The notes under the pieces were generated by a model. The model was given only the letters and a program-made list of their open reading frames with translations. It was not told where the DNA came from and searched no databases. Positions 46,447-58,738 of a DNA stretch of 64,000 nt are shown piece after piece. Every line of letters starts with the position of its first letter. Positions within the stretch are counted from its first letter, which is position 1. Source of the DNA: Rotaria sp. Silwood1 (Eukaryota; Rotifera; Eurotatoria; Philodinida; Philodinidae); NCBI GenBank assembly GCA_905250075.1, contig CAJNOP010000344.1, positions 130,677 to 194,676 on the forward strand, given 5' to 3'. A program made the translations under genes and the position numbers.

Positions 46447-49400
46447 TTTGTTTTAATGTATAGACATTGAATCTCAATTCATTGACAAATGAAAATGAAT
46501 TTAAAGGACAAGTTTGTTTTATTTTAAATAGAAATTATTTTAAATAAATTATTTTATTATTTTTAAAGAATATTCTTCTTACAAAAAAAATTGATGAACT
46601 TCGATCGAAATATGCTGAAGAATGTCAAAAAAATGAAGCATATAAAATGGAAGTAAGATTTTCTTTTTTTAAATAAATAATTATTCGAATATTTTTCATT
46701 AGATACGTCTTAAATCAAATCAATTAAAAGATCTTGAACAAGAATTTAATTTTAAAAAACAACATTATGAAGGACATATACATGATTTATCAAATAAATT
46801 AAAAACAATTTCTGATCGTCATCGAGAATCAACAACAATTTTAAATAATGACTTTCAAGTAAAAAAACAACAAGTTGAACAATTAACACAGCAAGTTGAA
46901 CAAGTTATTAATGAAAAAATTGTATTTGAAAATGAACGACATGATTTAGAAAGACAAGTATAGATATTTTTGTTCATGTTGATTTATTTTTTAAATCTAA
47001 ATAAATTTTGTTTTATTTTTATCTATGATAGTGTCGTGTAAAAGATACAATAACAGCTGATTTAGAAGCACAAATTCGTAATTTAGAACGACAATTAACA
47101 GCAAATAATCATCTAATTATTCCTACGGAACCAACTGTATTAAAAGTTGAATATGAAAAACTTGATCAAGAATTAAATTCAACACGAAAACGACTCGATA
47201 CAATTATAACTGAAGTAAATTAATAATTATTCAAGTTATTTGTTCAATTCATTTTTCTTTTTTTTTTTTTTGTCATTTTAGATTAAAGCAAAAGATGTAT
47301 TGAATAATAAACTTGAACAAGATATTCGTTTATTAAAAAAATTTCATGATGAACAATTAGAACAACAAGTTCAAACTGCTGCATCGGATGTTGAACAATT
47401 ACGTACAGAAATTCGAACATTAAAACATCTTTCTGAAGAAAAAGCAGATGAAGTAAGTTCTTTAGTATATTATTTACATATGATTATCATTGTAACCATT
47501 ATAATAGAGTTGAATAGATTCATTACAATTTTGTCAAACTCTTTGTCTCTATTGCCAAAAAAGTCTGTGTTATGTCTCCTTTGAAGATAAAGTTTTGATA
47601 TATTTTATGAGATCGAAAGCAAGATAAATTTAAAATAAAACGTGTAAAATTTATTTCTATAAATGTTTCCTCTAGCACTTTTTAGAATTCTATGAGAAAT
47701 CTCAGTATGTAATATAACTAATGAAGACAAGAACTGATACTTGGAAACTCAGAATTATTTAGCCGATGAGCAGCATTTTTTTCTAATTATCTGTCTTGAC
47801 TTATGTTTTGATTCATAAAATAATTCTCTTGAAATCATAGAATATTTTTCCTATAAACTTGAATCCCAATCTTGATAGGCTTACATTCTATTAGATTGGA
47901 TTTATTTTAATAAGTTAAACACCTTTCATGAGTACAAAAAGAAAAAAAATCAAGATTGAATCATCTTAAACAACACTTTGATGATATATTTCTCTTTGGA
48001 GTTCATATTTCTTTGAGTAATCCATCATAGATCAATTTTCTTCAATTGATTCACAACAAACTACTGAGTACTATCTGAAGGTGAAATCATTCCATGTGAT
48101 TAATCACCTTTAAGATGGTACTCTCTAGATAATTTAAAATCGAGTGGACTATGAAAAACAACTGCAACAGAATAAATACTGTTGTGTCTAACCTGCAAAT
48201 CGCATTCTTTTAAGCTAAACTTCTACAAACATTGTCGTCACAAGTAAATCGATATATAGGAAGCTACGGATCCAGATTCACAAAAATGTGAACTCATACA
48301 TTCCCTATGTTATTCAAGCGTTCGGTACAATGTGCGGTACATTGGCAATCAACCGATAGTAATTTGATATTTAAAAGAGCATACAGGTGATATCATATCT
48401 TTATTTTAGTAGATAAAATATAATTAAAGATATTGACTGTTACCAACTATCGAGTAACGGAAAATTCGTATACGAATGGTATTTCAAGGAAATAATGAAT
48501 TTTGACCAGAGATAATCAAAGTCAAGAAGTCTTAATTTTTAATCAATTTCCATCATCCCTATTAAATAGTTTCTCTTCGTTCGGCAATCTACTTTCGATA
48601 CTTATGAGTATTACAGTATACAAATGATTGTGTAATTTAACGTGTCGTATGGATAGACTGAAATGTGTATAACTCTCTAGGTCAAATATAAAAGTGCTTA
48701 TCATTTTTGGATCTATCTTATTAATACAGTGTGAATTAAAAAAAGATAATTCATTTAGTTTCATAAGAAATGTTTGGAATTACGTACATGTCAAGAACAT
48801 TTATCAATCGAACATAATAAAAATAATACAAATGAACATGAACAACAACAATTACGTAATCTTCTTCAACTTTCAAATGAACAATTAGAACAAATTCATA
48901 ATAATTTACAAGAAAAAATAATAAAAAATGAACAATTTGAACAAACAATAAATGAATTAAATTCAAGTAATAATCTTCTTGAAACAAAATTATTTGAAAC
49001 AATGACATTAATTGATTTACGTAATAAAACAATCATTGATTATGAACAACAAATAGATAAAATAAAAAATGATTTATTAATTAAAACAAATGAAATTCTT
49101 GATAAACAATCTCATATTGATCAATTAGAACAAAATCTTATTAATAAAACAGCTGAAGTTGCACAATTAACTGAAACACTTGAAACTGATCTTATTAAAA
49201 ATCAACATAGAGAAAAATTTGCTGAAGATCATGCAACCAAATCATTAAATGATATTAATGTTTTACAAAGAGAAGTAAATAAAATGAAAAGAAAAATATT
49301 CGTTTTTTTTTTTTTTTTTTTAAATTCTTTTCTTTCAAATAGCTTCGACATTTATCTGAATCATTAGTTGAACGTGAACGTACAAATACAACACTTAATG

Positions 49401-52400
49401 AACAAATTCAAAAATTAACAAATGAATTACGTATAAAATATGATGAATTTCAACAAATACAAAAATCGTTAAATAAACAAGTAAAGAAAAACAAACAAAA
49501 AAATATTTCTCATTAAAAAACAAATAACAGAAGATAATTTTTTTGGTTTTTTAGTTAGCAATTAAACAAGACCAACTTGTACGTTATGATCAAAATCTTC
49601 ATGAAGTTGAAATAAAATGTAAATATGCTAAAGAAGAATGTTTAATACAAGAAAAAGAAATTATTCGTCTTAATAATGTTCAAGATGAACAAGCAAATAA
49701 AATTAAAATTTTACAACAAGATTTAATCAAACTTCAAGAACAGGTAGTTTTTTTTATTCTATTATTATCTTACGGGGGAACATATCCAATTATCCAATTG
49801 CTTTTGAACTGAGCATGTGCGCAAACAATAGACCTCAGTGAGTTATTAAATGTCCTAGAATAGTTTGGTTTTACAGCCTTCTATTGTCGCGTTATGATCC
49901 TAAGATTCTTCTGCGTACCTGAATGATTGAACTTCAAACTGAAGTTTTGCCGTATAGGCACACTTTTAGTTTGAAGTTCGATCATTTAGTATTCAGAAGA
50001 ATCTTATGATCATAACTCGATAACAAAAGGCTGGAAAATCAAATCATTCTAGAACATTTAATAACTTACTGAGATCTATCGTTTGCGCACATGCCCGATC
50101 TAAAAGCGATTGGACAGTAGTATATGTTTCCTCGTTAGAAGTTTTTCAAAAAATAAACATTCTTACAATATTTTTGCGATTTATTATGCAAAAGAAATAC
50201 TCGCAGGAACAAGATTATTATAATTCTTAAGTTATAAAAATAGAATTTCAATGAATTTTAATGTGACTTCAGTCAGTATTTTACAGTTTTGATTTCTGTA
50301 AAATTAACGATTCAATTCTTTTGTTGTATGAAATCTTCTATTGATTGTTGGAATGCGTATACACGATTTACTTTTCATAGGATATTTGGTAGAAGACAAA
50401 TTAACAAATGAGTAGTATGATTCTAGGACGTAGACAAAGGGAAAACAGCAAACTTCATGAGAAGACACTTGAACATTTATTAAAAGCTTGTAGCGTAATC
50501 CATGAAAGATTAACATATGAAACATTATGTAGCTGCTCTTACTATTCACAAGCAGTTTGTTTTCTACCATCTTTGTTACGGCACATGTCTTTACCCTCTT
50601 TTTACTCGTATCTCAACAACATCTACCCCGGTCTACAGAGATGGAACTGGTACCGGTAACTGGCCGGTCCAGTCCGGTACCGGTCTGGACTTTGGATCGA
50701 CCGGTCGACCGGTTTAAACCGATCTGACCGGTCTAAACCGCTTAAACCAGTCTGACCGATCGAAACCGCCTTAAACCGGACTATATTTCTCACTTTCCCG
50801 TTGTATGATAGTAATCATATGAAAAAACAACTGGCACCAAGGCTAGTTCCACTAATCACATAGGAATTTATTTAAAAGAAAATTTTCAAAATACCCATCA
50901 GTGAGACTATTGTTATCAACGGGAAAACATTATGTCAGTGTGCGTGAAAGCACGAAGGTAGCCCTCAAGAGAGTTCACTATGAAGCAAGGCTTCATTTCA
51001 AGCGTTAGCCTGTTGTCTATAGAACGATATTTTGTCGGTAGGTCGGTTTTTCTTTTATAAACTGACGTATCATCAGCATCCTGTTTAGTACCGGTAGACT
51101 AGTTTTGCCCGATAGACCGGTCAGATCAACTTTTTTTGGTAAATCTGTTTCGGTTGACGAACCGGTCTAGACGGGTTTTACCGGTAGACCGGCCGGTCCG
51201 GTCCGGTCCGGTCTTCTTGTTTTGGACCAGTACCGGTACCGGTCTGAAAAAAACTAGACCGGTTCCATCTCTGCCGGTCTGTACCGTTTCTATGGTAGAG
51301 TTGGATGGTTCTAAAAAGACTGGAGCCGAAGACTTGTTAAATCATTAAATAGATAGAAAAGTTCTTAAATCTATGTCTCGATCGAATATTTTCTTAATGT
51401 AATCAATGGACAGTAAATTCGACAAAACGATCCACATAGAAAAAGAAAACAGATCATTCAAACTCAAGATGATAACATGAACATAATTAACTATGTTTCA
51501 TATTATATTAATATCAAGACTTACAGAAGTCTAAGCTTAATTACTTTACTCCATTGTATTGTGTTTAAAATATATTTCTATATCATTTCTGAACGAATGA
51601 AACTACTAAACTCACAGGTCAAGTTAATATGAGAAGCTTAAGAAGATTATGATTATTAGTAGATAAAAAAAGTGACAGGTTTCTAGAACTAATTTTGTTA
51701 TTCATTAGATTTATCGCAAAAGTTAGGACATATCATCGCATTGTATACAGCACATCGTAACCTTTATTCTAATTATTTTCTATTCGACGATTCAATCATA
51801 GGCAACATTTATAATAAAGTTCTATCAGATTTTGCAAATAGAACTCCGAAACATTCTTAATTCTCAACAATGTTTATATTAGTTGTTCTTAAAAACAAAA
51901 TGTACGGTATCAAAATGAAAAACAAACGCTAACTACATGCTTTATTTATACTGGAAAAACCCTTAGTTACTGCTGGAGAAGCCTTGAAATCCAGAAAAAG
52001 ATTTCAGAAAATTTTTTAACTGGAATGTATAGAAAAACGTGTATCATAATAGAAGACCCCGGAGTCTTTCATTACGGAGGAGGGGCGGTATTATCAATGC
52101 GACCAGATTAGAAATGTTCAAAACCAAGTTTTTTTTTCGTTCAAGTTCCATTTATAGTCTCGTAAATCTGCTACTGTTCTGATCTCGGTTCGATTTTGGT
52201 GATTTCAGTTTTTTGAGTCTTATTTTTAATCCCACACATCTTTAACCATAATATATCGATAGTTATTCTTCAATAAGCAATCTATTGCTAATATGCCATC
52301 AGTTTTTATGACTACCGTGCTACACTGACGGTAGTTCGAACCAACATACAAGATGAAATATTTAATAGAACAATAGAAATAATGATCTTCTGTTTATTTT

Positions 52401-55400
52401 TTTATAGCGCGACTCAATATATATTCAATATGAACGATCTGAAGGTGATTTACGAAATATAACAATACTTCGTGAAGATGAAAATCGAAAATATAGTGAA
52501 GAATTTGAAAAATTAAATAGTGAGATATTTACATTAAAAGGCAATGAAGTTACTTTATTAAAAAATATTGATGAATTAAAACAAAATCTTTTAATGATTT
52601 CAAATGAACGTAATGAATTTCGAGAACAAAATGATAATTATCAAAATGAACTTGAAAATTTACAAAAACTTCTCTATGATGAAACAGAATCAGCTTCAAA
52701 ATCTACATCAAAAGTTACTGTATTAATTCGACAACTTGATGAAGAACAAAAACGTTCAAATGATTCCATAAATCAATTAAATGATATACAAATGCAATTA
52801 AAAAGTATTTCAATAACAAATGATACACTTAAAAGTGAACTTAATCAAGCTCGTTTACTTATTCAAGATCATACTATCAAAGTAAATAGAAAAATATTTA
52901 ATATTTCTAAAATACATAAAAAAAATTGTTTTAATTTTTTTTTTCTAGGAAAATGATATGAAACAAAATTTAAATCGAATAAATAGTTTATTAGATGAAA
53001 AAACAAAATGTTTAGATGATTGTCAACATGAAATTGAAACATTAAATCATCTTATATCACATCTTCAAATTGATTATGAAAAATCTAAAAATGATTTATC
53101 AATATCACATGATCAAATAGTTCAATTAGAAATTGATAATCAAACAATAAAACAAAATTTAATTGAAAAATTAAATGAATTAACATTAATTACAAATCGT
53201 TTTCATCAAATTCAACAAGATTATCATACATATGAAAAAAATCATCGATATTCAAATGATGAATATTATGAACGTGAACAACGTATTAAATCTATTGAAA
53301 ATGAATTAACAACTATTTTTTCTAATTATGAAAAACTTCAAAAACAACATCAATTATTAAATGAAGAATTAAATAAATATCAATATGATTTACAAGATAT
53401 AGAAAAATCTGATAGATTACATAAAGAACGAGTAAGTTTAAAATAAAATAACATATCAATTTATTATTTTTATTTAGTTAATGCAATCAATGGATGAAGC
53501 AAAAATTTATAAACAAAAATTAACTTTACTTGGAGATTGTTTTAAAATAATTGTTCGCAAGGTAAGATATATGTATGTGGGAGGGTCATACTCATTTTTC
53601 ATTTGATTTTAATGTTTCCAAAATAACTTTTATTAGAATATACATATGTAAAAATATTGGTTGTTAATTAAAACGTAATTAATGAATATCTCTCTAAACA
53701 TATGGGAGATAAATCCGAAGGCATTAAGATAGAGTGTACAATACGATTAGCATCTATGCTGAAATTTTCAGCAAGACTACACTTAAAAGTTGGTTTTCTA
53801 GAGATCTTAAAAAGTTCGAAAAATAAAAGTTTTGTCTAAAGATTCTGAAGAAGAATGTTCAACTATAAATTTTCTTTCGTTTATCTATTTGTAACTCGTG
53901 ATTGTGCTAAGGGTGTGGGTGGGTGTGGGTGTGTTGTTTACCACTTCCACATCCACACCCCACACCCACACCCACACACCCACCCTTCAGTTACATCACT
54001 AATGCTAGGTTTTTGGTGATAACTCTTTCGAATAGAAGTCCATAGGACTGATTTTTCTTTTTAGATTATATATAGTGACTTAACGTATACAGGGTGGTTC
54101 AACAGTTACTCACCAGAGATGTCCATCGCGGCTGAGAATCTTGCGCCGCCATGAACATCTCTGTCACGCACCTGAAAAAAATTGATTATCTCTATTAGGA
54201 CTGAAGTAAACTAGTTGATTTTATTATCAATGCTAGAGACATCTTCAAGCTTTCTATCCATAAAGACATGCCTAGATAAGTCCTTTGTTAATTATCACTA
54301 TTGATAGCAACAAAAAGATTTACTTTTTTTTACAGATAACAAAAACCAACGTACTTAACAGAGGATCTCTCTAGACATGTCTTTATGAATGTATTTAAAC
54401 TTTACAAAGTAACCCTGCTAGACAATGAATTTGCCAATTTATTAAAAATATGAGAAAAGATGTATCTGTTGTTTCTAATCATAGAGAGATTGTTTTATTC
54501 TATCTATGTTGTAGCAAATATCTTCATCCTCTTTTTTTACTTAATCCTTCAAAAATCCAATACTATTTCGATTAGAAAACTTCATTATGATTATCAAATT
54601 CCAGTTCCACCAGTCCGAATCTGAAAACTTTAGAACTTCTTTTAGATCATGTGACACAGTGAAATATTTATTCCTAATTTTCATGTTGCATTTTGCAATA
54701 TGTACTTAGTCATAAAAAGATTTATTATCAGTCTGCTTCCATGATTTATTTATAGGCTTCTGAAACGAGTGAGCAATGGGCAAATATTAGTGCACATGTT
54801 GATGAACAAATAATTGATTTAAATGGTGATGTTGATAGACTTACACCAATTGATGAACGTTTTGAACAATCTACAAAAGTATTAACTCATTTACAAGGTC
54901 AACATGAAGATTTTCTTGTAGAATTTTTATCACTTAAAAAAATTGTTGGAAAAACTCGTTTATATTTACGTGAATATAAACGTAAATGGTTACAAACCAA
55001 TGATGAAAATCGTCAATTACATATTGAAATAAAACGTTTACGTGATAAACTTGATGATTTTCATCGAGCAGAAAGTTTAATGCACACAAAAATTGATGAA
55101 CAAGATATTGGTTTAAATCAATTACGTAAAGAACTTAAGTAAAAAATGTTCTATTATGTTTTTTTTTTGTTTTTCAAAGCATCTATTGAAATTAATTTTA
55201 GTAATAAAATTCATGCTCATTCAGAAGCAGAATTAACTATTGAAAAATTAAAACATACATTAGATGAAATAACATTTAAATATGATCAATTAATGAAAAA
55301 TATGACAAATGCTAATAAAAAAGTAATTTTTTAATAAATGAAACATAAAGCATGTTAAAAATTTTCTCTTAATTTTAGATTGAAAATTTTGAAAATGATA

Positions 55401-58213
55401 TTATTGGATATACAAATGAAAATCATTTATTTCAACAAACAATTCAAAAATTAGAAAAACAATTAACTACTCTTCATGCACAAAATCAATCATTAGAAAG
55501 TACATTAGAACTAAATGAACAATCTTATCATGAAAAAGTAAAATTTCATATATTCATAATTAAGTTAACACAGTTCACTTTTTTTTTTCTTTTAGTCTAA
55601 TGAATATGAATCATTATTAATTTCATTAAAAGAAGCAAATAACAATTCATTACATTTATTAGAACAAAGAGAAGCTGAACTTAATACAGCACAATCAGAA
55701 CTACAAACATTAAAATATGAGCAATCTGTTATTATCTCAAAGGTTAGATTTTATACAAAAAAAGAACCCTCATTCATATTTTATCTAAATAGGTGATGAA
55801 TAGTATCGTTTTTTTTTGCGGATATAAAATTAGGCTTGGAGTGGTGTGGGTGTGGGCATGGATATGTAGGCTAATACATCGAAATAATCTATACAATAAC
55901 ATGCATGAAGATTCTAAATGAAGAAAAATGTTCACTTCAACTTTGATCTGATGCTGTATTTTTCGCCATTGAAGTTTTCGTTTTCTGCAGAATCTATGAC
56001 AACCTTTCAATTCTGCTTTGAAACCTAAGTCCTACGACCGATTGTTTTCGAGAAAATTTGGTACAGTGATCAGTCCGATTCACATGAACTTCCTTATTGA
56101 ATAGCTAGTTCTATGCTGCTGAGAGCTCCATTTCTACACACTTGAGTCACATGATTCGGAACAGTCAAAATGAAGTGTGCAGCGATAACAATTCTTTCGA
56201 AAAAACGCGACCACTAATTCGAGTTATTCTGAAAAGAAACGATAATCGAAACCGATTCTGTTCCTCGATCAGGATCTGTTACACATCTAGTAGCACTCCG
56301 TATTACTAATAAGAAAATTTCTACAATTTAAACAGTTATCTTTGCAAGTCTTTTCGTGAGTTTTAAGGCTTTATTTAGACCACGGGATATCCAGTGACCG
56401 CACGAAAGTCTCAGGATTCGAGGGAAATGTAAGTGTTTCAGGGAGATTTGACAGAGGCATGCATGACGAAAAATTGCCCGAAGACTACTTGGCGAAGGTA
56501 TTTGACTTGCGAAAGCCGGGTGGAGTGAAAGTTTTCTGTCATATTTTTCATACGCTACGCCGCAGGCGGCAGCCTTTTGAAGCTATATTAAACGCCAAAT
56601 TACATAAAATGTATAATCTGCTGCAATAAGAAGTCGAACTCACGAGAGATACGAGAGAAAATTTTTTATTCTACATATTCAGCCGTTGAAAGCGAAGTCA
56701 CTTTCAACCATTATTTATCTTGAAAATAGAACGGTGCCATCCGATAAAAAACTTTCTCAGATAATCCAATTCGCGGAACGAAAATTTTTTAAGAATGCAA
56801 AAACAATAGGGTCTCGAAAACTCTCCTTTAAGATGATTTGTCTTCCATAGTCTATACTTCAATTTTTAAAAAGTCCAAAACTTTCAATTATCAGGAGGAT
56901 GTATACCCCCTTTCACTTTCGCGGTCGCTGGAGACATCACTCCATAGATACGTCAATGAATGTCTCTGATTGAAAATTCTTCTCAAATTCTACGCTGTCA
57001 ATTGTTTTTTATTTAGTTGCAAAAATTTGAAGAAATCAATCAAGAATTAAAAGTTCATATATCATTACTTGAACGATCAATTGAAGAACATAAACGTTTA
57101 GTACGAAAACGTGAAAAAGAACTTGAACAAATGAGAAATGAATTTGAACATAATATATTAAATGTTTCATCACTTAGTAATAAGGTATTTTATTATCTTT
57201 TTTTTTTTATAAATACATATTTTAAATTTTTGTTGTTGTTTTTTTTTTTTGTAAGTGTACACAACAAGATGCAGAAATGAGTATTCTACGTATTGAAAAT
57301 GCATCATTAAATGAAGAATTACGATTAATGAGAGAAAATGTTAATCGTTGTCAAGAACAACAAAGACGTTTAAGAAAAGATTGTGATCAAGCTTTAAATT
57401 TTATTCAAGATGAAATTTCTGACATATGGTAAAATCATTACAACCAAAGTTTTCATCTTTTTTTCTTTTTTTTTTGTTATAATAATTATTATTTTATCTT
57501 ATTTGAGATGTATAACATTCTTGCATTTCTATAGTCATTTAATCACTTTGCTCAATTTTTGCATGTGTATTTTTTCTTTTCTATGTATTTTGTATCAGAT
57601 AATATACTTTTGTTTGAAATCTCATGACATTTTGCATGTGTGTGTGTTTTTTTGTGATTAGGCAATTTTTCAAAAATAGGATTTGTCATGTATGCACTAT
57701 TTTTAGGATGGTAAAATCTATATAGAATGTTTTTTTTTTGTTTGAAATAAAATATTTTAGTTTATCTAGTTTGAACGACGAAAATAAAAATAATAATCAT
57801 AATGAAATATTACAAACACAAGTTATGCAATATCAGACAGATGATAAAGAAAATTTAAAAACAGAAAATACACTTTGGTTTCCATTGGTTCAAGATATTA
57901 CATATGATTATAAGGATTTTCAAGAAAATAAACAAAAATATAAAGTAAATCTTTGATCAATTTATTATTGTTTTATTTTCGATATGTTTTGTGATAGTTA
58001 ATGAAAGCATATTCAAAACAACAACAATTATTATTAAATCAACTTGACGCTCGTGTACGATTTTACGAGTAAGTTAACATCGGTTTTTCCTTAGTCTAGA
58101 AGATTATTTATCATATTTTCTTTTTCTCGAATAGATCTGTTTTTGAAAAAACCTGTTTACCAGCTATTCAATATTCAACAACAGCTCAAACATCGAATGT
58201 TTCCGATAGTTAA
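42629..58213 (+). CDS. large coiled-coil protein (24 exons, ~1571 aa)
   Basis: Exons: 42629-42766, 45802-45951, 46019-46057, 46116-46403, 46464-46511, 46569-46652, 46703-46957, 47032-47214, 47282-47452, 48768-49274, 49343-49480, 49555-49743, 52408-52881, 52949-53431, 53478-53561, 54756-55138, 55202-55322, 55379-55537, 55596-55742, 57017-57184, 57256-57428, 57761-57944, 57998-58068, 58135-58213. The frame stays open throughout, giving 4716 nt including the stop; 20 of 23 introns are phase 0. Almost the whole product is heptad-rich, Glu/Gln/Leu/Lys/Asn-rich coiled coil (EQLTQQVEQVINEKIVFENE). Exceptions are a more globular part at residues ~75-130 (RTGKWDTKRLQLKTLPFDCI) and the C-terminal ~80 residues. 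There is no motor, membrane segment or signal peptide. A centrosomal, ciliary or cytoskeletal scaffold is plausible, but I do not recognise the orthologue. The 48768 acceptor is the least certain junction. Confidence 0.85.
43468..44013 (-). mobile_element. internally deleted mariner element in coiled-coil gene intron 1
   Basis: A 546-bp element with ~30-bp inverted terminal repeats starting TTGGGTTGGTAAGAAATTTT, flanked by the TA target duplication (43466-43467, 44014-44015). It retains the 3' part of a mariner transposase on the minus strand. The N-terminal DNA-binding half and the first catalytic Asp are missing, so it cannot move itself. Confidence 0.93.
43519..43968 (-). pseudogene. truncated mariner transposase (C-terminal 149 aa)
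   Basis: An open frame matching the C-terminal catalytic region of Tc1/mariner transposases: WWGVRGITYWELLP, then FLHDNARPHIA with the second catalytic Asp, then SPDLASTDYHLF with the third. Exactly 34 residues separate these two Asp, the mariner D,D34D spacing. The helix-turn-helix half and the first Asp are absent because the deletion joins the frame almost directly to the terminal repeat. The remaining frame has no stops, suggesting a young copy mobilised in trans by an intact relative elsewhere. Confidence 0.92.
46411..46449. repeat. (TTTA)n microsatellite in intron 4 of the coiled-coil gene
   Basis: About nine tandem TTTA units start just after the splice donor at 46404, making up most of a short intron. 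Confidence 0.85.
49773..50134. mobile_element. foldback/MITE element in coiled-coil gene intron 12
   Basis: A 362-bp near-palindrome with ~167-bp arms (49773 to about 49941, about 49969 to 50134) and a ~27-bp loop. The left end starts CGGGGGAACATATCCAAT; the right end is the complement of CGAGGAAACATAT. A 3-bp direct repeat TTA flanks it (49770-49772, 50135-50137). Shared end sequence and target-duplication length link it to the 29063-29589 element. Non-coding. Confidence 0.8.
50636..51273. mobile_element. non-autonomous hAT-like element with ACCGGTCT minisatellite
   Basis: A 638-bp element with inverted ends CAGAGATGGAACTGGTACCG and the complement of CAGAGATGGAACCGGT. Near-perfect 8-bp flanking repeats, CCGGTCTA (50628-50635) and CCGGTCTG (51274-51281), fit a hAT target duplication with one mismatch. 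Both subterminal regions (about 50640-50780 and 51085-51265) are tandem GACCGGTCTAAACC/ACCGGTCC-type repeats. The middle is anonymous. No transposase is present. It lies in intron 12 of the coiled-coil gene. Confidence 0.8.
53909..53988. repeat. inverted TGTGGG (telomere-like) repeat
   Basis: The left arm GGGTGTGGGTGGGTGTGGGT is followed, after a ~16-bp loop, by CCACACCCCACACCCACACC on the other arm, inside intron 15 of the coiled-coil gene. The unit TGTGGG is the telomeric repeat I recall for the bdelloid Adineta vaga. Confidence 0.7.
54114..54163. mobile_element. 50-bp miniature hAT-like element
   Basis: The whole element is two terminal repeats, CAGAGATGTCCATCGCGGC and the complement of CAGAGATGTTCATGGCGGC, separated by 12 bp. 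The left terminus is identical to that of the 31168-31595 element. The flanks TTACTCAC and TCACGCAC agree at 6 of 8 positions, a decayed 8-bp duplication. It sits in intron 15 of the coiled-coil gene. Confidence 0.75.
55832..55858. repeat. TGTGGG-like tract in intron 19
   Basis: A short GGAGTGGTGTGGGTGTGGGC tract lies inside the 1274-bp intron of the coiled-coil gene. It resembles one arm of the inverted repeats at 53909 and 61204. Confidence 0.6.
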
Positions 58214-58738
58214 TCATCACCATTGAAAAGAGCAATCATAGATTAGATTATTGTTTTTCTTTTTTTGTGTTCAATTAAATAGAAAAAGAAAATATAAAAA
58301 TAAATATAACTTGATAAGAAAATGACAATCTCCTTTTATCGAAATATTTCTTTTCTTCGGTAAATATTCGAAAAAAAAACGATATGATCTCACTTTAGTT
58401 AATTATCAATAAATTTCTCTGATGTTCATTTTCTTATGAACAAAAAAAAGAAAATGCCGTCAGCGACATTCATTTGTTCAACTTTTCTTTTTTTTCTTCT
58501 GACAGAGAAGGTGTCAATCTCTTTTGTTAAACAAACGAACCAATAATCCATTTTGTTAATAGTGAAGTGAAATTATTGAATTTTTCTTACTTAATATTTA
58601 TATCTTATTCGTTTGTCAATACCAATGCAATTCAGTAATCAATTAAAACAACACAATTGATTGACTTATATGAAAAAGTTATATATTTATATATAAATAG
58701 AGTGATTCAATCGATAGATAAACATATTTAACTCCAAC

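Noticed and set aside
50408-50717. open frames next to the ACCGGT element
   Set aside because: They run into the minisatellite and lie inside a clear intron; no homology recognised.
51136-51348. Arg/Pro/Val-rich open frame
   Set aside because: Translation of the ACCGGT repeats.
56560-56585. GCCGCAGGCGGC palindrome, suspected bacterial contamination or terminator
   Set aside because: A single short palindrome inside a eukaryotic intron with spliced exons on both sides; no other bacterial signal.
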